Made by a program: the position numbers and the translations under genes. Positions 24,385-40,912 of a DNA stretch of 64,000 nucleotides are shown here, in pieces. The stretch comes from Pseudarthrobacter sp. Fe7 (GTDB lineage: Bacteria; Actinomycetota; Actinomycetes; Actinomycetales; Micrococcaceae): NCBI GenBank assembly GCA_024372495.1, contig CP099977.1, positions 3,472,001 through 3,536,000 on the forward strand. The letters run 5' to 3'. The first letter of the stretch is position 1; every line of letters starts with the position of its first letter. The notes beneath the pieces are model-generated. The model ran no database searches, was not told the origin of the DNA, and saw only the letters and a program-made list of their open reading frames with translations.

Positions 24385-26617
24385 TCAGCCGGCGATACCT
24401 GCGGGCACGGGCTGCGCCGCAATCAGCCGCAACCGCTGCGTGGCACGGGTCATGGCCACGTAAAGGTCCCCCACTTTGCCATGCTCGTGGTTCAGCATCA
24501 CTGACGGTTCCAGGACCACGACGCCATCAAACTCCAGGCCCTTTGCCTCGCGCGGGCTGATGACCACGATGTCCTGCTCGTAGCTGCCGGCCCCCGTGCC
24601 GATCCGGCGCCCATACACGGCGCGCAGGGCTGCCGTTGCCTGCGGCAGGAGGTCACCGTCAGCGATCACGGCGAGCAGGCCGCCGTCGAGCGCTGCAAGT
24701 TCCTCGGGGAGGACCTCAACAAGCCGGTCCACCACGCTGCCGGCGGAAACCTCGTCGATGATGGGGGCCCACCGCCCCTCGCGGACGGCCTTGGGCGCCG
24801 AGACCACGAGGCCCGCTGCGTTGGCCATCCTGACGGCGGCCTCGGCGATCTGCGATGGCGTGCGGTAGTTGACGGTCAATTCCTCCAGCTGCCACCGGTC
24901 ACCGAACATCGGGGCGAGCGCCCCCTGCCAGGAGTTGGCACCGGCAACGGAGCCTGGTCTGCGCGATGTCACCCACAATGGTGAACGACTTCAGCGGGCA
25001 ACGCCGCACCAACAACCGCCACTGCATGGGTGAAAGTTCCTGGGCCTCGTCCACCACGATGTGCCCGAAGGCCCAGGTGCGGTCGCTCGTTGCGCGTTCG
25101 GCCGCGGTCTGCCGGGTGTCCTGCTCCCGGTTCTGCTCAGCCAGGCTCCTCTGCTGACATGAGCGGATCCACCCCGGCGGCCTCCATGTTGACCAGGGTC
25201 TGCTTTGCGTTCGCCAGATCCCGCGCACGGTCGTGCTCCTGCTGCGCCAGCCCGCGGCCCGCCGCCGGGTCCAGGCTCGCCGAGCAGTTCGGCGGCCTCA
25301 TCCAGCAGCGGGACGTCCGACTCGGTCCACGGCGCATCGGCCGGGCGCTGCAGCAGCGCCCGCTCAGCGGGAGTCAGGTTGGGGGTGCAGAACTCCAGCA
25401 CCTCCGGCTTGCTGAAGAGGTCGGAGATCAGCTTCTCCGGCGTCATGGGCATCCAGCACAGGTTCAGCGCGATCCGCACGTCGCGGGCGGTCCGGACGTC
25501 CTCGGCAAGGTAGGAACGGTCCGCATTGTTGCCGATGTTGCCGGCCTCGACGAGTTCGGTCATCTGTTCCGTCAGTTCGCGCAGCAGGATTTTCACGAAC
25601 GTCACGCGTGCCTCGTTGTACGGCTTCCCGGTGGCGCGGGCACGTTCCCGGGCGCGGCGCACCTGCCGCGGCGTGAGGGTGAGCTTGCGGCCGTCCACCT
25701 CGAGGATGCGGTTCTGCGCAGGGACGCGCATGCGGTTGGAGACGGCGTTGGCCACGATGGCAGCCATATCCAGGCGCCCCTTGATGGCGGCCACGTCCGC
25801 GTCGGTTTCAGGCACGGTGTGGATGCCCGGCATCAAGCGGCCAAGGCTTGCCATCACTACGCCGGTCTCACCCAGCGAAGGCAGCACCCGCTCGATGTAT
25901 TTCATGAACGACGACGATGGCCCCACCAGCAGCACGCCTGCACTCTTGAGGCGGTCACGGTGGGTGTAGAGCAGATAGGCGGCGCGGTGCAGGGCAACGG
26001 CGGTCTTGCCCGTGCCGGGACCACCCTGGACCACGACGGCGCCGGAGATGGAGGACCGGATGATCCGGTCCTGCTCGGACTGGATGGTGCTGACGATGTC
26101 CGACATGCGGCCGGTGCGCTTGGAGTTCAGGGCCGCGAGCAGGGCGCCTTCGCCCTGGAGCGATTCGTCGTCCGTAAGCATCCCGGCGTCCAGGACATCG
26201 TCCTCAATGGCTTTGACTTCGCGGCCCTGCAGGATCAGGTGCCGGCGGCGGCGTACGCCCTGCCGGTCAAAGGCCGTGGCCTGGTAGAAGTTCCCAGCCT
26301 CCGGCGCGCGCCAGTCCACCATGAGCCGCTGCAGGTCCTCAGTGGTGAGGCCGATGCGGCCGATGTACTGCGCTTCCCCGGTGTCCAGGTCCAGGCGGCC
26401 GAAGACCAGCCGGTCATCCACCGCATCCAGCTGCGCCAGGCGGTCCTCATACAGTGCGGCGAAGGCGTCACGTTCCGAAACGTTCTGCATGGTGCCCACG
26501 GCACCGGCACGACGGACCTGCGCCAGCCTGGCTGCGCTTTTCCTCCCGGAGTTCCTCCAGCCGGGCATACAGGCCGGCTACATAATCCCGTTCGTGGGCC
26601 AATTCGGCGTCGAGCAT
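24385..26617 (-). CDS. HelD/HelR-type UvrD-like helicase, frame broken four times at AGCT sites
   Basis: This superfamily 1 ATPase resembles HelD and HelR, which clear stalled or rifamycin-bound RNA polymerase in actinobacteria. The corrected protein has 742 residues. MLDAELAHERDYVAGLY begins an N-terminal coiled coil. Walker A is GGPGTGKTAVAL (about 205-215), Walker B is VVDEAQELSP, and motif VI is VAMTRATQRLRL. Insertions at 24951-24955, 25143-25147, 25273-25277 and 26525-26529 each sit in an AGCT site. Removing all four gives 743 codons exactly. The stop lies 34 bases upstream of tyrS on the same strand. A role in RNA polymerase recycling is inferred from the architecture; a plain DNA helicase is the alternative. 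Confidence 0.8.
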
Positions 26618-26668
26618 CAACGTTCCCCTATCGCAAAAGACAGACCGTCCATTCTACAACCATTTCCG

Positions 26669-27349
26669 TTAACGCTGATGAAACCCGGGCGGCGCACCGG
26701 CAGCGTTTCGGGCCCGCGGCTTCGCTGGCTTGTATTTGGACACGGTGGGATCCCCGGTGAGCCAGAACCGCCAGGCGTATTCTTCCGAGCCTCCGGCCCC
26801 GGCCACGCCCACCCGCGGACCGGAACTGACCCGGCCGCCGGGAACGGAGGGAAGCTTCAGCCGGAACGGTGGAGCCAGCGCGTCCCGGCCGCTGTCCGCC
26901 GTCGTCAATCCCAGCGCTTTGGCCAGGCGGGCCGGCCCGCTGGCCAGGTCAGCGGGATTTCTGGATGTGGGCCGGCGCCGCTGGGCCAGCTCCAGGCCGT
27001 CCACGATCTCCCCTGCACGCAGCAGCAACGCGGATGCGACGCCCTCGGGCCCACAAACGATGTTGGTGCAGTGGTGCATTCCGTAGGTGAAGTAGACATA
27101 CAGATGCCCGGCAGGACCGAACATGGGTGCGTTGCGGGGCGTGGGACCACGGTAGGTGTGCGAGCCGGGATCCGGGTGCAGGGAGTCCTCGGGTCCCATG
27201 TAGGCCTCCACCTCGGTGAGCCGGATGGACACGGCGCCGTCGCGGGACTCATGGGTCAGCACGGCGCCCAGCAGCTGCGGGGCGAGCTCGCGGGCGTCCG
27301 CGGACAGGAAGTTCCGGAGCCCGCTCGCGCCCAAGGTGCTTTCGTTCAT
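26669..27349 (-). CDS. mpg: 3-methyladenine DNA glycosylase (Mpg/AAG family)
   Basis: This 226-residue base-excision enzyme removes alkylated purines. [14 protein letters not shown] carries the catalytic glutamate of AAG glycosylases, and [22 protein letters not shown] is the conserved base-flipping segment. [14 protein letters not shown] follows, as in the family. It is divergent from the ada-alkA fusion gene with a 128-base gap, so both may share regulation as an alkylation response. Confidence 0.92.
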   Translation of the reverse strand: MNESTLGASGLRNFLSADARELAPQLLGAVLTHESRDGAVSIRLTEVEAYMGPEDSLHPDPGSHTYRGPTPRNAPMFGPAGHLYVYFTYGMHHCTNIVCGPEGVASALLLRAGEIVDGLELAQRRRPTSRNPADLASGPARLAKALGLTTADSGRDALAPPFRLKLPSVPGGRVSSGPRVGVAGAGGSEEYAWRFWLTGDPTVSKYKPAKPRARNAAGAPPGFHQR

Positions 27350-27477
27350 TGCTTGACCTTACCCAAGCGCTGCCCGTTTCATCCGCCGTGGAATACGCAG
27401 CAACGGGAACATTTCCCGCCCACGGCCATGTCCGATTTCCGCTAGTAGCAGTGGGCGGAGGCTGGCAGGATGGAGGA

Positions 27478-28986
27478 ATGGACTTCTGGCAGCGCTACCG
27501 GGCAATCGATGCCCGCGACCCCCGGTTCGACGGCCAGTTCTTCACGGCTGTCCGCACCACGGGGATCTATTGCCGCCCCTCGTGCCCTGCCCGGACCCCC
27601 AAGGCTTCCAACGTGACCTTCTACGAGACATCCGCCGCCGCACACGAGGCAGGCTACCGTGCCTGCAAGCGCTGTCTGCCGGAGGCGGTACCGGGAACCC
27701 CGGCCTGGAACGTGCGCCAGGACGTGGCGGGCCGGGCCATGCGCCTGATCAACGACGGCGTGATCAACCGCGATGGCGTGGCCGGCCTTGCCGCCCGCCT
27801 GGGCTATTCACCGCGGCAGCTCAACCGGATCCTGGGCCAGGAGCTCGGGGCCGGCCCGCTGTCCCTGGCCCGCGCCGCAAGGGCCCAGACCGCCCGCACC
27901 CTGTTGGTTTCCACCTCCATGAAACTCGCCGACGTCGCCTTCGCGGCGGGCTTCAGCAGCATCAGGCAGTTCAACGAGACCATCGCCGAAGTATTCGACA
28001 TGACCCCCACGGCGTTGCGTCAAACGTCCCGCCACCATTCACCCGCCGGCGGCACGACGGCCCTGACGCTTGGGCTGCCCTACCGCCCGCCCTTCGACCC
28101 GGGCATCTTCTCCTTCCTCGCAGTCCGCGCCATCCCCGGAATCGAGGAGGGGACGCCCACCTCGTACGCCCGGACGCTGCGACTCCCCCACGGTGACGCC
28201 AGGTTCCGCGTGGAGTACGACGGCGGCACCCGGGAATGGCCGCTGACGCTCACCGTCGGCGCGGTGGACCTGCACGACCTTCCGGCGCTGCTCAGCCGCG
28301 TGCGCAGGCTGTTCGACCTTGACGCCGACCCGGAAGCGATCGACACCGCCCTCGCAACCGATCCCAGGCTGGCCCCCTCCGTTGCCGGCGCACCGGGGGT
28401 GCGGATGCCTGGCGCGCTGGATCCCCAGGAGCTGCTGGTGCGGGCCATGGTGGGCCAGCAGATCACAGTGGCGGCAGCCCGGACCGCGTTGACCCAGGCG
28501 GCCGCCGCCGGCAGTCCCTCCGGTGCTCCCGGCGAGGGCCTGGAACTGTTGTTTCCCACCCCTGAGGAGATCGCAACGGCGGCTCATCTGCTGCGCGGTC
28601 CACGGCGCAGGATCGAATCGCTGGTGCACGCCGCGGCCGCGATGGCCGAGGGACACCTCGAGTTCGGATACGGGGACGACCTGGCCGGCCTGCGCGCCAA
28701 ACTCCTGCCCTTGCCAGGTGTGGGCCCATGGACCGTGGGATACGTGGCAATGCGCGTCCTGGGCGCACCGGACATCTTCCTGGCCAATGACGCGGCGGTC
28801 CGGAACGGGATCCGTGCCCTCGATAATGGTGACTACGCCAATGGGGACAGCGCCACTCGGGACACCGCACCCAGCCCTGATTTCCGTGAGACCAGCCCGT
28901 GGCGTTCCTACGCCACCATGCACCTTTGGCGCGCTGCTGCCCGGCCCGCCCTGACAACCACCGCTCCTGGGAAAGGGATGCCATGA
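27478..28986 (+). CDS. alkA: Ada-type regulator fused to AlkA glycosylase
   Basis: This 502-residue protein joins an alkylation sensor and repair enzyme. Residues 1-80 form the Ada zinc domain with C32, C36, C63 and C66. Residues 85-180 are an AraC-type DNA-binding domain ([17 protein letters not shown]). Residues 200-300 form the AlkA N-terminal domain. The HhH-GPD glycosylase domain ends the protein with [15 protein letters not shown] and the catalytic Asp in FLANDAAV. Methyl transfer to an N-terminal cysteine should convert it into an activator of its own operon. ATG 27478 is chosen for the GGAGG just upstream and the conserved [10 protein letters not shown] start. Its stop overlaps the ogt ATG. 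Confidence 0.92.
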   Translation: MDFWQRYRAIDARDPRFDGQFFTAVRTTGIYCRPSCPARTPKASNVTFYETSAAAHEAGYRACKRCLPEAVPGTPAWNVRQDVAGRAMRLINDGVINRDGVAGLAARLGYSPRQLNRILGQELGAGPLSLARAARAQTARTLLVSTSMKLADVAFAAGFSSIRQFNETIAEVFDMTPTALRQTSRHHSPAGGTTALTLGLPYRPPFDPGIFSFLAVRAIPGIEEGTPTSYARTLRLPHGDARFRVEYDGGTREWPLTLTVGAVDLHDLPALLSRVRRLFDLDADPEAIDTALATDPRLAPSVAGAPGVRMPGALDPQELLVRAMVGQQITVAAARTALTQAAAAGSPSGAPGEGLELLFPTPEEIATAAHLLRGPRRRIESLVHAAAAMAEGHLEFGYGDDLAGLRAKLLPLPGVGPWTVGYVAMRVLGAPDIFLANDAAVRNGIRALDNGDYANGDSATRDTAPSPDFRETSPWRSYATMHLWRAAARPALTTTAPGKGMP

Positions 28987-29477
28987 AAGCCCAACTGCTG
29001 CAGCTGTCCACGCCGGACGGCCCGTTCACCGTCCTTGCCCGGGACGGCGTTGTCCTTGCCTCCGGGTGGACGGCGGGCCTTGCGGAACTGACCGGGCAGG
29101 TCCATCCCGCCCTCCGCCCCGACACCGTGGAGGAGGTGGCGGACCTCGGCGCGATCTCGTCCGCCGTCGAGGCCTTCTATGCCGACAACCCCGCCCCGGC
29201 CATGGCTGTCCCCGTCCTTCAACAATCGGGCCCGTTCCGCGCCCACGCCTGGGAGGTCCTGCGGCAGGTCAAGCCGGGTTCGCCCGTCACCTACACCGAG
29301 TACGCGGCCCTGGCCGGCAATCCGCGCGCTGTCAGGGCCGCCGCCAGCGCGTGTGCGTTCAATGCCGCCGCACTGTTCGTTCCATGCCACCGGGTGATTC
29401 GGACGGACGGGTCGCTGGGCGGTTTCCGCTGGGGCCTGCGCATCAAGGAGAGCCTGCTGGCACGCGAGGCCGGCTAG
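28983..29477 (+). CDS. ogt: methylated-DNA-protein-cysteine methyltransferase
   Basis: This 164-residue suicide enzyme takes methyl groups from O6-methylguanine. The active site is PCHRV with nucleophile C135, preceded by the helix-turn-helix [16 protein letters not shown]. The ATG overlaps the ada-alkA stop as ATGA, which indicates translational coupling. Together with mpg and ada-alkA it covers both direct reversal and base excision of alkyl damage. Confidence 0.94.
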   Translation: MKAQLLQLSTPDGPFTVLARDGVVLASGWTAGLAELTGQVHPALRPDTVEEVADLGAISSAVEAFYADNPAPAMAVPVLQQSGPFRAHAWEVLRQVKPGSPVTYTEYAALAGNPRAVRAAASACAFNAAALFVPCHRVIRTDGSLGGFRWGLRIKESLLAREAG

Positions 29478-29576
29478 GCGCGCCGATCCCCCGAGCGCGA
29501 GATGGCACGTCGCAGCAGTCCTTCGCAGCAGCATTGCCGTCAAATGCCAAACTCGCGGGGGCTTCGGAGAGACGTG

Positions 29577-30314
29577 TTACTTCGGTTCCGGCATTGCCGA
29601 CGGCCACGGCAGCAGGTGGGGAAGGTCCGCACTGTCCCCGGCGGCAGTGGCGCGCAGGCTGTCCAGGGACGGCTTCCGCCCGGCCAGCCAGGCGGCGATG
29701 TCGGTGACCATGCCGCTGACGACGACGGTGCTGCCGCCGGTTCCGAGAGTCAGCGGCGGAAGTGCCACGGGCTGAAGGACCAGCCTGCTTTCGGCAGGCA
29801 CGCGGGCAGCCAGGAAGTCGAACAGGTGGAAACAGAACTCCCGGCTCCAGGTTTCGGGTCCCGCACCGGTGTCCAGGTCCGCCGTGTGGATGACCAGCTC
29901 ACGCCACAGCGCCAGCCCGGCGTCGAAGATCACTCCGTTGCGGAACGCAATGCGCGTCTGCCACTCATCCTCGGCCAGCGCATCGAAAGCGGCCAGCACC
30001 CGCTGCAACGCGGCGTCCACGTCCCGCCGGTGCTGCGCGAGGCTGTGCCCGGCGGCAAGGTCGATGGCCCGATTGCGGCCTTCCACGCCGCCGTCGTACA
30101 GCTCCACGGTCTCGCCGCGGCGCCCGTATTCCACCTGGCGGGCCAGGGCGCTGCAGATTCCGGCGATGTGGGCCAGGAGGTGTCCGCGGCTCCAGCCGGG
30201 AAGGGTGGAGGGAGCCTTTTCGCCGCCGGCCGGAATCCGGTCCAATCCGGCAGTCAACGCAGTAACAGCCTTGTGCAGTTCAGCCAGCAGGGCCGCGGGT
30301 GTTGGAGAGGTCAT
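29577..30314 (-). CDS. mycothiol-dependent maleylpyruvate isomerase-family protein
   Basis: This 245-residue DinB-like four-helix protein belongs to the family typified by mycothiol-dependent maleylpyruvate isomerase. The N-terminal motif LPGWSRGHLLAHIAG supplies a metal-binding histidine, and further histidines follow (HRRDVD, WRELVIHTADLD). The family uses mycothiol as cofactor, which supports an actinobacterial host. No aromatic catabolic genes are nearby, so the true reaction is unknown and may be a mycothiol S-transfer. It lies 21 bases after the PdxH-like gene on the same strand. Confidence 0.75.
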   Translation of the reverse strand: MTSPTPAALLAELHKAVTALTAGLDRIPAGGEKAPSTLPGWSRGHLLAHIAGICSALARQVEYGRRGETVELYDGGVEGRNRAIDLAAGHSLAQHRRDVDAALQRVLAAFDALAEDEWQTRIAFRNGVIFDAGLALWRELVIHTADLDTGAGPETWSREFCFHLFDFLAARVPAESRLVLQPVALPPLTLGTGGSTVVVSGMVTDIAAWLAGRKPSLDSLRATAAGDSADLPHLLPWPSAMPEPK

Positions 30315-30335
30315 GCGGCCAGCCTAGCCGAGCGG

Positions 30336-30883
30336 TTAACCCAGCGGCCCACCGTCAGGCCCGACACGGTGGCGCACGTGCTGGCCGTCGTTACTCGCCT
30401 GCCAGAACTCGATTTCGGCGGGCTTCAGGGCGTAGAGCTGCCAGTGCGGGTTGTCGCTGCCGTCGGCCCGGGGCCGCTCATGCCAGTCAGCGGCGGACGC
30501 CTCGGCGGACAGCTCGGTCACCGTCCCCGCCACGCGGACCTGCCGCCCCAGGCCGGGCCAGTAGAAATTCATCGCGGCCCTGGGCGCCTCCGCCAGCTCC
30601 CTGCCCTTCCTGGAGGTGCGGGACGTGGCGAAGTGCCAGCCGTCGTCGTCAATGTTCTTCAGGATAAGCATGCGGGAGGACGGCTGCGGACCGTCACCGG
30701 ACCCGGCGCCGATCGTGGCCAGGCTGAACGCGTGTGGCTGCTGCTCCCCGCGTCCAGCGCCTCATCCAGCCACTGTTTGAAGAGCAGCGCCGGATCCTGT
30801 GGCGCATTATCCGGGTCGAAGGACGGCAGGTCGGACGGGAAATCCGGGAGCGTGCGAAGGAACTTGCGGAAGGTTTCGCTCAT
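30336..30883 (-). CDS. pyridoxamine 5'-phosphate oxidase-family flavoprotein, one base lost
   Basis: The corrected protein of 182 residues resembles PdxH-type split-barrel FMN enzymes. It has SSRMLILKNIDDDGWHFAT (FMN phosphate contact), GRELAEAPRAAMNFYWPGLGRQVRV and the C-terminal PHWQLYALKPAEIEFWQ segment. The frame breaks at a run of four C (30746-30749); adding one base links LDEALDAG to EQQPHAFSLAT. The C-terminal arginine-rich part resembles PdxH, but true PNPO enzymes are usually above 200 residues, so another oxidase or reductase function is possible. Confidence 0.7.
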
Positions 30884-30965
30884 GGGCCCAGCCTAGCGGC
30901 GCGCCAGCGACCTTAACGCCCCACGCCCGCTCACGTTCCGCAGTTTAATCAGCGACGCCCCCTCA

Positions 30966-32534
<1,569 letters not shown>

Positions 32535-32539
32535 GCGGG

Positions 32540-33745
32540 CTACTTCCCTGCGACGCGGATGTCGCGGCCGGAGGCGACCTTGGCGGACATGCCCCACAGC
32601 TCGATGAAGCCCTTGGCCTGGGACTGGTCGAAGGTGTCGCCGGTATCGTAGGTGGCCAGCGAGAAGTCGTACAGCGAGGTGTCGGAGCGGCGGCCGTTGA
32701 CGATGGCCTGGCCACCGTGCAGCGTCATGCGGATGTCGCCGGAGACGTACTTCTGGGTGTCCTCGATGAAGGCGTCAAGGGAACGCTTCAGCGGGGAGAA
32801 CCACTGGCCGTCGTAGACCAGCTCGGCCCAACGCTGGCCAACGGTCGCCTTGAAGCGGGCCTGCTCGCGCTCGATGGTGATGTCTTCAAGGTGCTTGTGG
32901 GCGGTGATCAGCGCCATGGCACCGGGGGCTTCGTAGATTTCGCGGGACTTGATACCCACCAGGCGGTCCTCGACGACGTCGATGCGGCCCACGCCCTGGG
33001 CGCCGGCGCGGCGGTTGAGTTCCTTGATGGCCTGCAGCGGGGTGACCTTGACGCCGTCGATCGCGACGGGCACGCCTGCTTCGAAGGAGATGACAACCTC
33101 ATCCGGTGCCGGCGGGAACTCCGGGGTGGCGGTGTAGTCGTAGATGTCCTTGGTGGGGGCGTTCCAGATGTCCTCGAGGTAGCCGGTCTCCACGGCGCGG
33201 CCCCAGACGTTCTGGTCGATCGAGTACGGGTTCTTCTTGGTGGTCTCGATGGGCAGTCCCTTTTCCTCGGCGAAGGCGATGGCCTTGTCGCGGGTCAGGG
33301 CGAGGTCGCGGACCGGGGCGATGCACTTCAGGTCCGGGCCCAGGGTCTGGATGCCCACCTCGAAACGGACCTGGTCGTTGCCCTTGCCGGTGCAGCCGTG
33401 GGCCACGGTGGTGGCGCCGAACTCGCGGGCAGCCTTCACCAGGTGCTTGACGATAACCGGACGGGAGATGGCGGACACCAGCGGGTAGTGGCCCTGGTAG
33501 ACGGCGTTGGCCTTCAGCGTGGGCACGCAGTATTCGTTGGCGAATTCGTCGGATGCGTCGGCGACGTAGGCCTCGACGGCGCCGCAACCCAGTGCGCGCT
33601 GGCGGATGGTTTCCAGCGATTCGCCGCCCTGTCCGACGTCGACCGCCACGGCGATGACCTCGGCACCGGTGGCTTCACCGATCCAGCCGATGGCGACGGA
33701 CGTGTCCAGGCCGCCGGAGTAGGCAAGCACAATGCGTTCAGTCAC
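32540..33745 (-). CDS. argG: argininosuccinate synthase
   Basis: ArgG joins citrulline and aspartate using ATP. The 401-residue protein begins [15 protein letters not shown], the ATP-pyrophosphatase loop, and contains [16 protein letters not shown] and [18 protein letters not shown] 33745 follows AAGGAG. It is intact and lies between argR and argH, with gaps of 46 and 5 bases. Confidence 0.96.
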   Translation of the reverse strand: MTERIVLAYSGGLDTSVAIGWIGEATGAEVIAVAVDVGQGGESLETIRQRALGCGAVEAYVADASDEFANEYCVPTLKANAVYQGHYPLVSAISRPVIVKHLVKAAREFGATTVAHGCTGKGNDQVRFEVGIQTLGPDLKCIAPVRDLALTRDKAIAFAEEKGLPIETTKKNPYSIDQNVWGRAVETGYLEDIWNAPTKDIYDYTATPEFPPAPDEVVISFEAGVPVAIDGVKVTPLQAIKELNRRAGAQGVGRIDVVEDRLVGIKSREIYEAPGAMALITAHKHLEDITIEREQARFKATVGQRWAELVYDGQWFSPLKRSLDAFIEDTQKYVSGDIRMTLHGGQAIVNGRRSDTSLYDFSLATYDTGDTFDQSQAKGFIELWGMSAKVASGRDIRVAGK

Positions 33746-33791
33746 TTCAGATGCTCCTTGTTGGGGTTGGTTGGGTTGATTGTCTTCAAGC

Positions 33792-34323
33792 TTATTGCCC
33801 GGCTTCCTCGGCGAGTTGCAGGAAGCGGGCTGCGAGGTCCGGGCCGCCCAGCGGGTCACGGGAGACCAGCAGGACCGTATCGTCACCGGCGATGGTGCCC
33901 AGGATGGAGGGCATCACCGAGTGGTCGATGGCCAGGGCCAGGAAGTTCGCGGCGCCGGGCGGCGTCCGCAGGACCGCGATGTTGGCGGAGGCTTCGGCGG
34001 TGACCAGCAGTTCGCTGCACAGACGGGCGAGCCGGGCGTCCAGGATCTCCTGCGTGACGCCGCTCTTGGCACCGCGTTCGCCGCCTTCGCCGGGCACCGC
34101 GTAGACCAGGACGCCGTCCTTCCCGCGGACGCGGACGGCGCCCAGGCTCCACGAGGTCGCGGGACAGCGTGGCCTGGGTGACCTGCACGCCGTCGTCCGC
34201 CAGCAATGCCGCCAGGCTCCGCCTGGGAACGCACGGACTGCCCGGTGAGGATGGCGGTGATTCGCGCCTGCCGGGCGGTCTTAGTGGCGGGGCTGGTGCC
34301 CGGGGTGGACAGCTGGGCGGACA

Positions 34324-34324
<1 letters not shown>
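33792..34324 (-). CDS. argR: arginine repressor, frame broken twice at AGCT sites
   Basis: ArgR is a hexameric, arginine-responsive DNA-binding protein acting at ARG boxes. The winged helix is rebuilt by removing bases at 34144-34148 and 34214-34218: [19 protein letters not shown] continues to [18 protein letters not shown]. The C-terminal oligomerisation and arginine-binding domain ends with [17 protein letters not shown]. Corrected length is 176 residues. The GTG start shares one base with the argF stop (TAGTG). Two ARG-like boxes upstream of argC are its expected targets. Confidence 0.87.
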
Positions 34325-36569
<2,245 letters not shown>

Positions 36570-36573
<4 letters not shown>

Positions 36574-37529
36574 GAGTTGATCTCCTCGTCCGGGACTACC
36601 TGGGTGCCGATGCCGGCCGTCGTAAATGTTTCCAGAAGCATGGAGTGGGCCAAGCGCCCGTCCACGATGTGTGCCCGTTCCACGCCCTCGTCAACGGCCT
36701 TCAGGCAGGCGGCCATCTTGGGGATCATGCCGGACTGGAGCCGCGGCAGCATCTCCCGCAACTCCGATGCCGTGAGCGAGGAGATCAGGGAAGACTTGTC
36801 CGGCCAGTTGGCGTAGAGTCCTTCGACGTCGGTCAGGATCACCAGTTTGGACGCGCCGAGCGCAGAGGCGACCGCCGCCGCTGCGGTGTCCGCATTAACG
36901 TTCAGGACCTGCCCGGTGGGCTGGAACCGCGCGGTCCCCGCTACGCCCTCACCGCCGTCGACAATTTCCGGAGCCACCGTGGAAATCACGGGAATGCGGC
37001 CCGCGGCGAGGATGTCCATGATGCCCGCGGGGTCGACGCCGACCACCTCGCCCACCAGCCCGAGGTCCACTTCCACGCCGTCCACCACGGTCCCGGTGCG
37101 GACGGCGCGGAGCAGGCCGCCGTCTTCGCCGGACATGCCGACGGCGTAAGGGCCGTGGGAGTTGATGAGTCCCACCAGTTCGCGTCCCACCTGGCCGGTG
37201 AGGACCATGCGGACCACGTCCATCGCCTCAGGTGTGGTGACGCGCAGGCCGCCCTTGAACTCGGACTCGATGCCGAGCCGGCCCAGCATGGAGTTGATCT
37301 GCGGGCCGCCCCCGTGCACCACCACGGGATGGATGCCCACGTGGTGGAGGAAGACGATGTCCTCGGCGAAGGCACGCCGGAGTTCGTCGTTGACCATGGC
37401 GTTGCCGCCGTATTTGATCACCATGGTGGTGCCGGCGAACCGCTGGATCCAGGGCAGCGCCTCGATCAGCGTCTCTGCCTTGTCCTGGGCAGCGGACATG
37501 CTGGTGGTTTCTCGCGTCTGGGTGTTCAT
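36570..37529 (-). CDS. argB: acetylglutamate kinase
   Basis: ArgB phosphorylates N-acetylglutamate and is usually the arginine-inhibited step in bacteria with a cyclic pathway. The 319-residue protein has the lysine-bearing [27 protein letters not shown] and [17 protein letters not shown], all typical. ATG 37529 is preceded by GGAAAG; a second in-frame ATG lies ten codons further. It is intact and overlaps argD. Confidence 0.95.
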
Positions 37530-37584
37530 GTTGTCACTTTCCACAGCGGTTTGTGCCTGGCGGGTCCCGCGTTGGCAGGGATTC

Positions 37585-38746
37585 CTAGCTGGAGTATGCG
37601 CTGTTTTCGTGCACGTAGTCGTGGGTGAGGTCGTTGGTCCAGATGGTGGCTTCGGTGTCGCCTGCCTGCAGGTCGATCTCCACCAGCACTTCGCGCGGCT
37701 CCAGGTCCACCAGGGACCGGTCGTCGCCAATGCTGCCGTTGCGGCAGATCTGGATGCCGTTCATGGCTACGTTGAGCTTGTCCGGCTCGAAGGCGGCGTC
37801 GGTGGTGCCCACGGCGGAGAGGACGCGGCCCCAGTTGGGGTCCTTGCCGAAGATGGCGGCCTTGAACAGGTTGGAGCGGGCCACGGAGCGGCTGACCGTC
37901 TCGGCGTCGGCTTCGCTGGCCGCGTTGCAGGTGCGGATGGCAATGTCGTGGCTGGCGCCCTCGGCGTCCGCGATCAGTTTCCGTGCCAATTCGGCGCAGA
38001 CCTGCGTCAGTCCCGTGCCAAAAGCCTCGGCGGAAGGTACTGCCCCGGACGCACCGGAGGCCAGCAGCACCACGGTGTCGTTGGTGGACATGCAACCATC
38101 CGAGTCGGCGCGGTCAAAGGTGACGCGGGTGGCATCGCGGAGGACGACGTCGAGCATTTCCGGCTGGACGTCGGCGTCCGTGGTGAGCACCACCAACATG
38201 GTGGCCAGGCCCGGGGCAAGCATGCCGGCCCCCTTGGCGATGCCGCCGATGCTGAACTCCTGGCCGTCGGCGTCGGTGCCGATGAAGAGTGCGGACTTGG
38301 GCACGCTGTCCGTGGTCATGATGGCGGTTCCGGCGGCCGGACCACCGTCGGTGCTCAGCGCCGCCGCGGCAGCTTCCACCCCCTCAGGATCTTGTCCATG
38401 GGCAACTGCTCGCCGATCAGGCCGGTGGAGCAGACGAACACGTCGGTGGCAGAGATGCCCAGGACCTCAGCCACCTTCTCGGCCGTGCTGTGGGTGTTCT
38501 GGAACCCGGTGGGGCCGGTGCAGGCGTTGGCGCCGCCGGAGTTGAGGATGACGGCGTCCACCCGGCCGTCGGAGACCACCTGGCGGGACCAGTGCACGGG
38601 GGCGGCCGCCACGCGGTTGCTGGTGAAGACGGCGGCGGCTGCCTTGGAGGGGCCGTCGTTGACGACCAGGGCAAGGTCGGGGTTGCCGGAGGCCTTGAGT
38701 CCGGCGGTGACGCCTGCGGCCCGGAATCCCTGGGGTGCGGTAATGG

Positions 38747-38750
<4 letters not shown>
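37585..38750 (-). CDS. argJ: glutamate N-acetyltransferase/ornithine acetyltransferase, one base lost
   Basis: ArgJ recycles the acetyl group from acetylornithine to glutamate, giving the cyclic arginine pathway. The autocleavage site with nucleophile threonine is present ([11 protein letters not shown]). [20 protein letters not shown] and DGCMSTNDT are also present. A lost base in CCCCC at 38379-38383 breaks the frame after MDKILRG; correction gives 388 residues. GTG 38750 overlaps the argC stop as GTGA. Confidence 0.92.
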
Positions 38751-39842
<1,092 letters not shown>

Positions 39843-39947
39843 GACGAGGCCTGGGATGACCCAACACTTGTCGTCCCGGCCAGGGGTGTCCCTAGGATGG
39901 TTTCGGCAGGCGGGGCCGGAGACGCCGGAACCCGCGGAAGGAGAGCC

Positions 39948-40912
39948 ATGACGCACGCAATCGTCGCACGGCAGGCAGGCGGACCGGAAGTCCTTGACTA
40001 CTCGGAAGTGGAAGCTCCCGTTCCAGGGCCGGGGCAACTGCTGTTCAAAGTCGGGGCGGCCGGCGTCAACTTCATCGATACCTACAAGCGCAGCGGCACA
40101 TACAAAGCGTCCTATCCCTTCACCCCCGGGTCTGAAGCCGCGGGCACGGTGGTGGCCGTGGGCGAGGGGGTGACCGGTTTCGCCGTCGGCGACCGGATGG
40201 CCACAGCGGAGGGCATCAACTGCTACGCGGACTATGCACTGGTGGATGAGGACGCAGCACTGCCGGTGCCGAAGGGCCTGGACATCTTTACCGCAGCAGC
40301 CCTCCCCTGCAGGGCGTCACCGCCCACTACCTGATGAATTCCACTTTCAAGGTGGAGCCCGGCCACAAGGTCCTGCTTCACGCGGGCGCCGGCGGCGTGG
40401 GGCTGCTGCTGATCCAGCTGCTCAAGGCACGCGGGGCGGAAGTCCTCACCACGGTCTCCACCGATGACAAGGAACAGCTTGCGCTCGACGCCGGCGCGGA
40501 CCACGTACTGCGCTACGACGGCTTCGCGGAGCGGGTCAGGGACATCACCAGCGGAACCGGCGTGGACGTGGTGTACGACGGCGTGGGGAAGGACACCTTC
40601 GACGGATCACTGGCATCCTTGCGGGTCAGGGGAATGCTGGTGCTGTTCGGGGCCGCCTCGGGCCCGGTGCCGCCGTTTGACCCTCAGCGCCTCAACGCCG
40701 CGGGTTCCCTGTTCCTGACGCGCCCCACGATGGGCCATTACCTGCGCGACGCGGCGGAGCGGCGCTGGCGCTCGGACGAGGTCTTTGCCGCCGCTGCCGA
40801 CGGCAGCCTCAAGGTCCGGATCGGCGCGCGCTACCCGCTCAGCCAGGCCGCGCAGGCGCACCGCGACCTTGAAGGCCGCAGGACCACCGGCAAAGTTATC
40901 CTGGTGCCTTAG
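39948..40912 (+). CDS. qor: NADPH:quinone oxidoreductase (zeta-crystallin type), one base lost
   Basis: This zinc-free medium-chain reductase has 321 residues after correction. The N-terminus is GVNFIDTYKRSGTY, and the nucleotide-binding motif is HAGAGGVGLLLIQ near residue 145. A base is lost in the C run at 40304-40307, between AAALP and LQGVTAHYL. ATG 39948 follows GGAAGGAGA. It is divergent from the arg operon, with the ARG boxes between them. Its link to neighbours is unclear. Confidence 0.87.
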
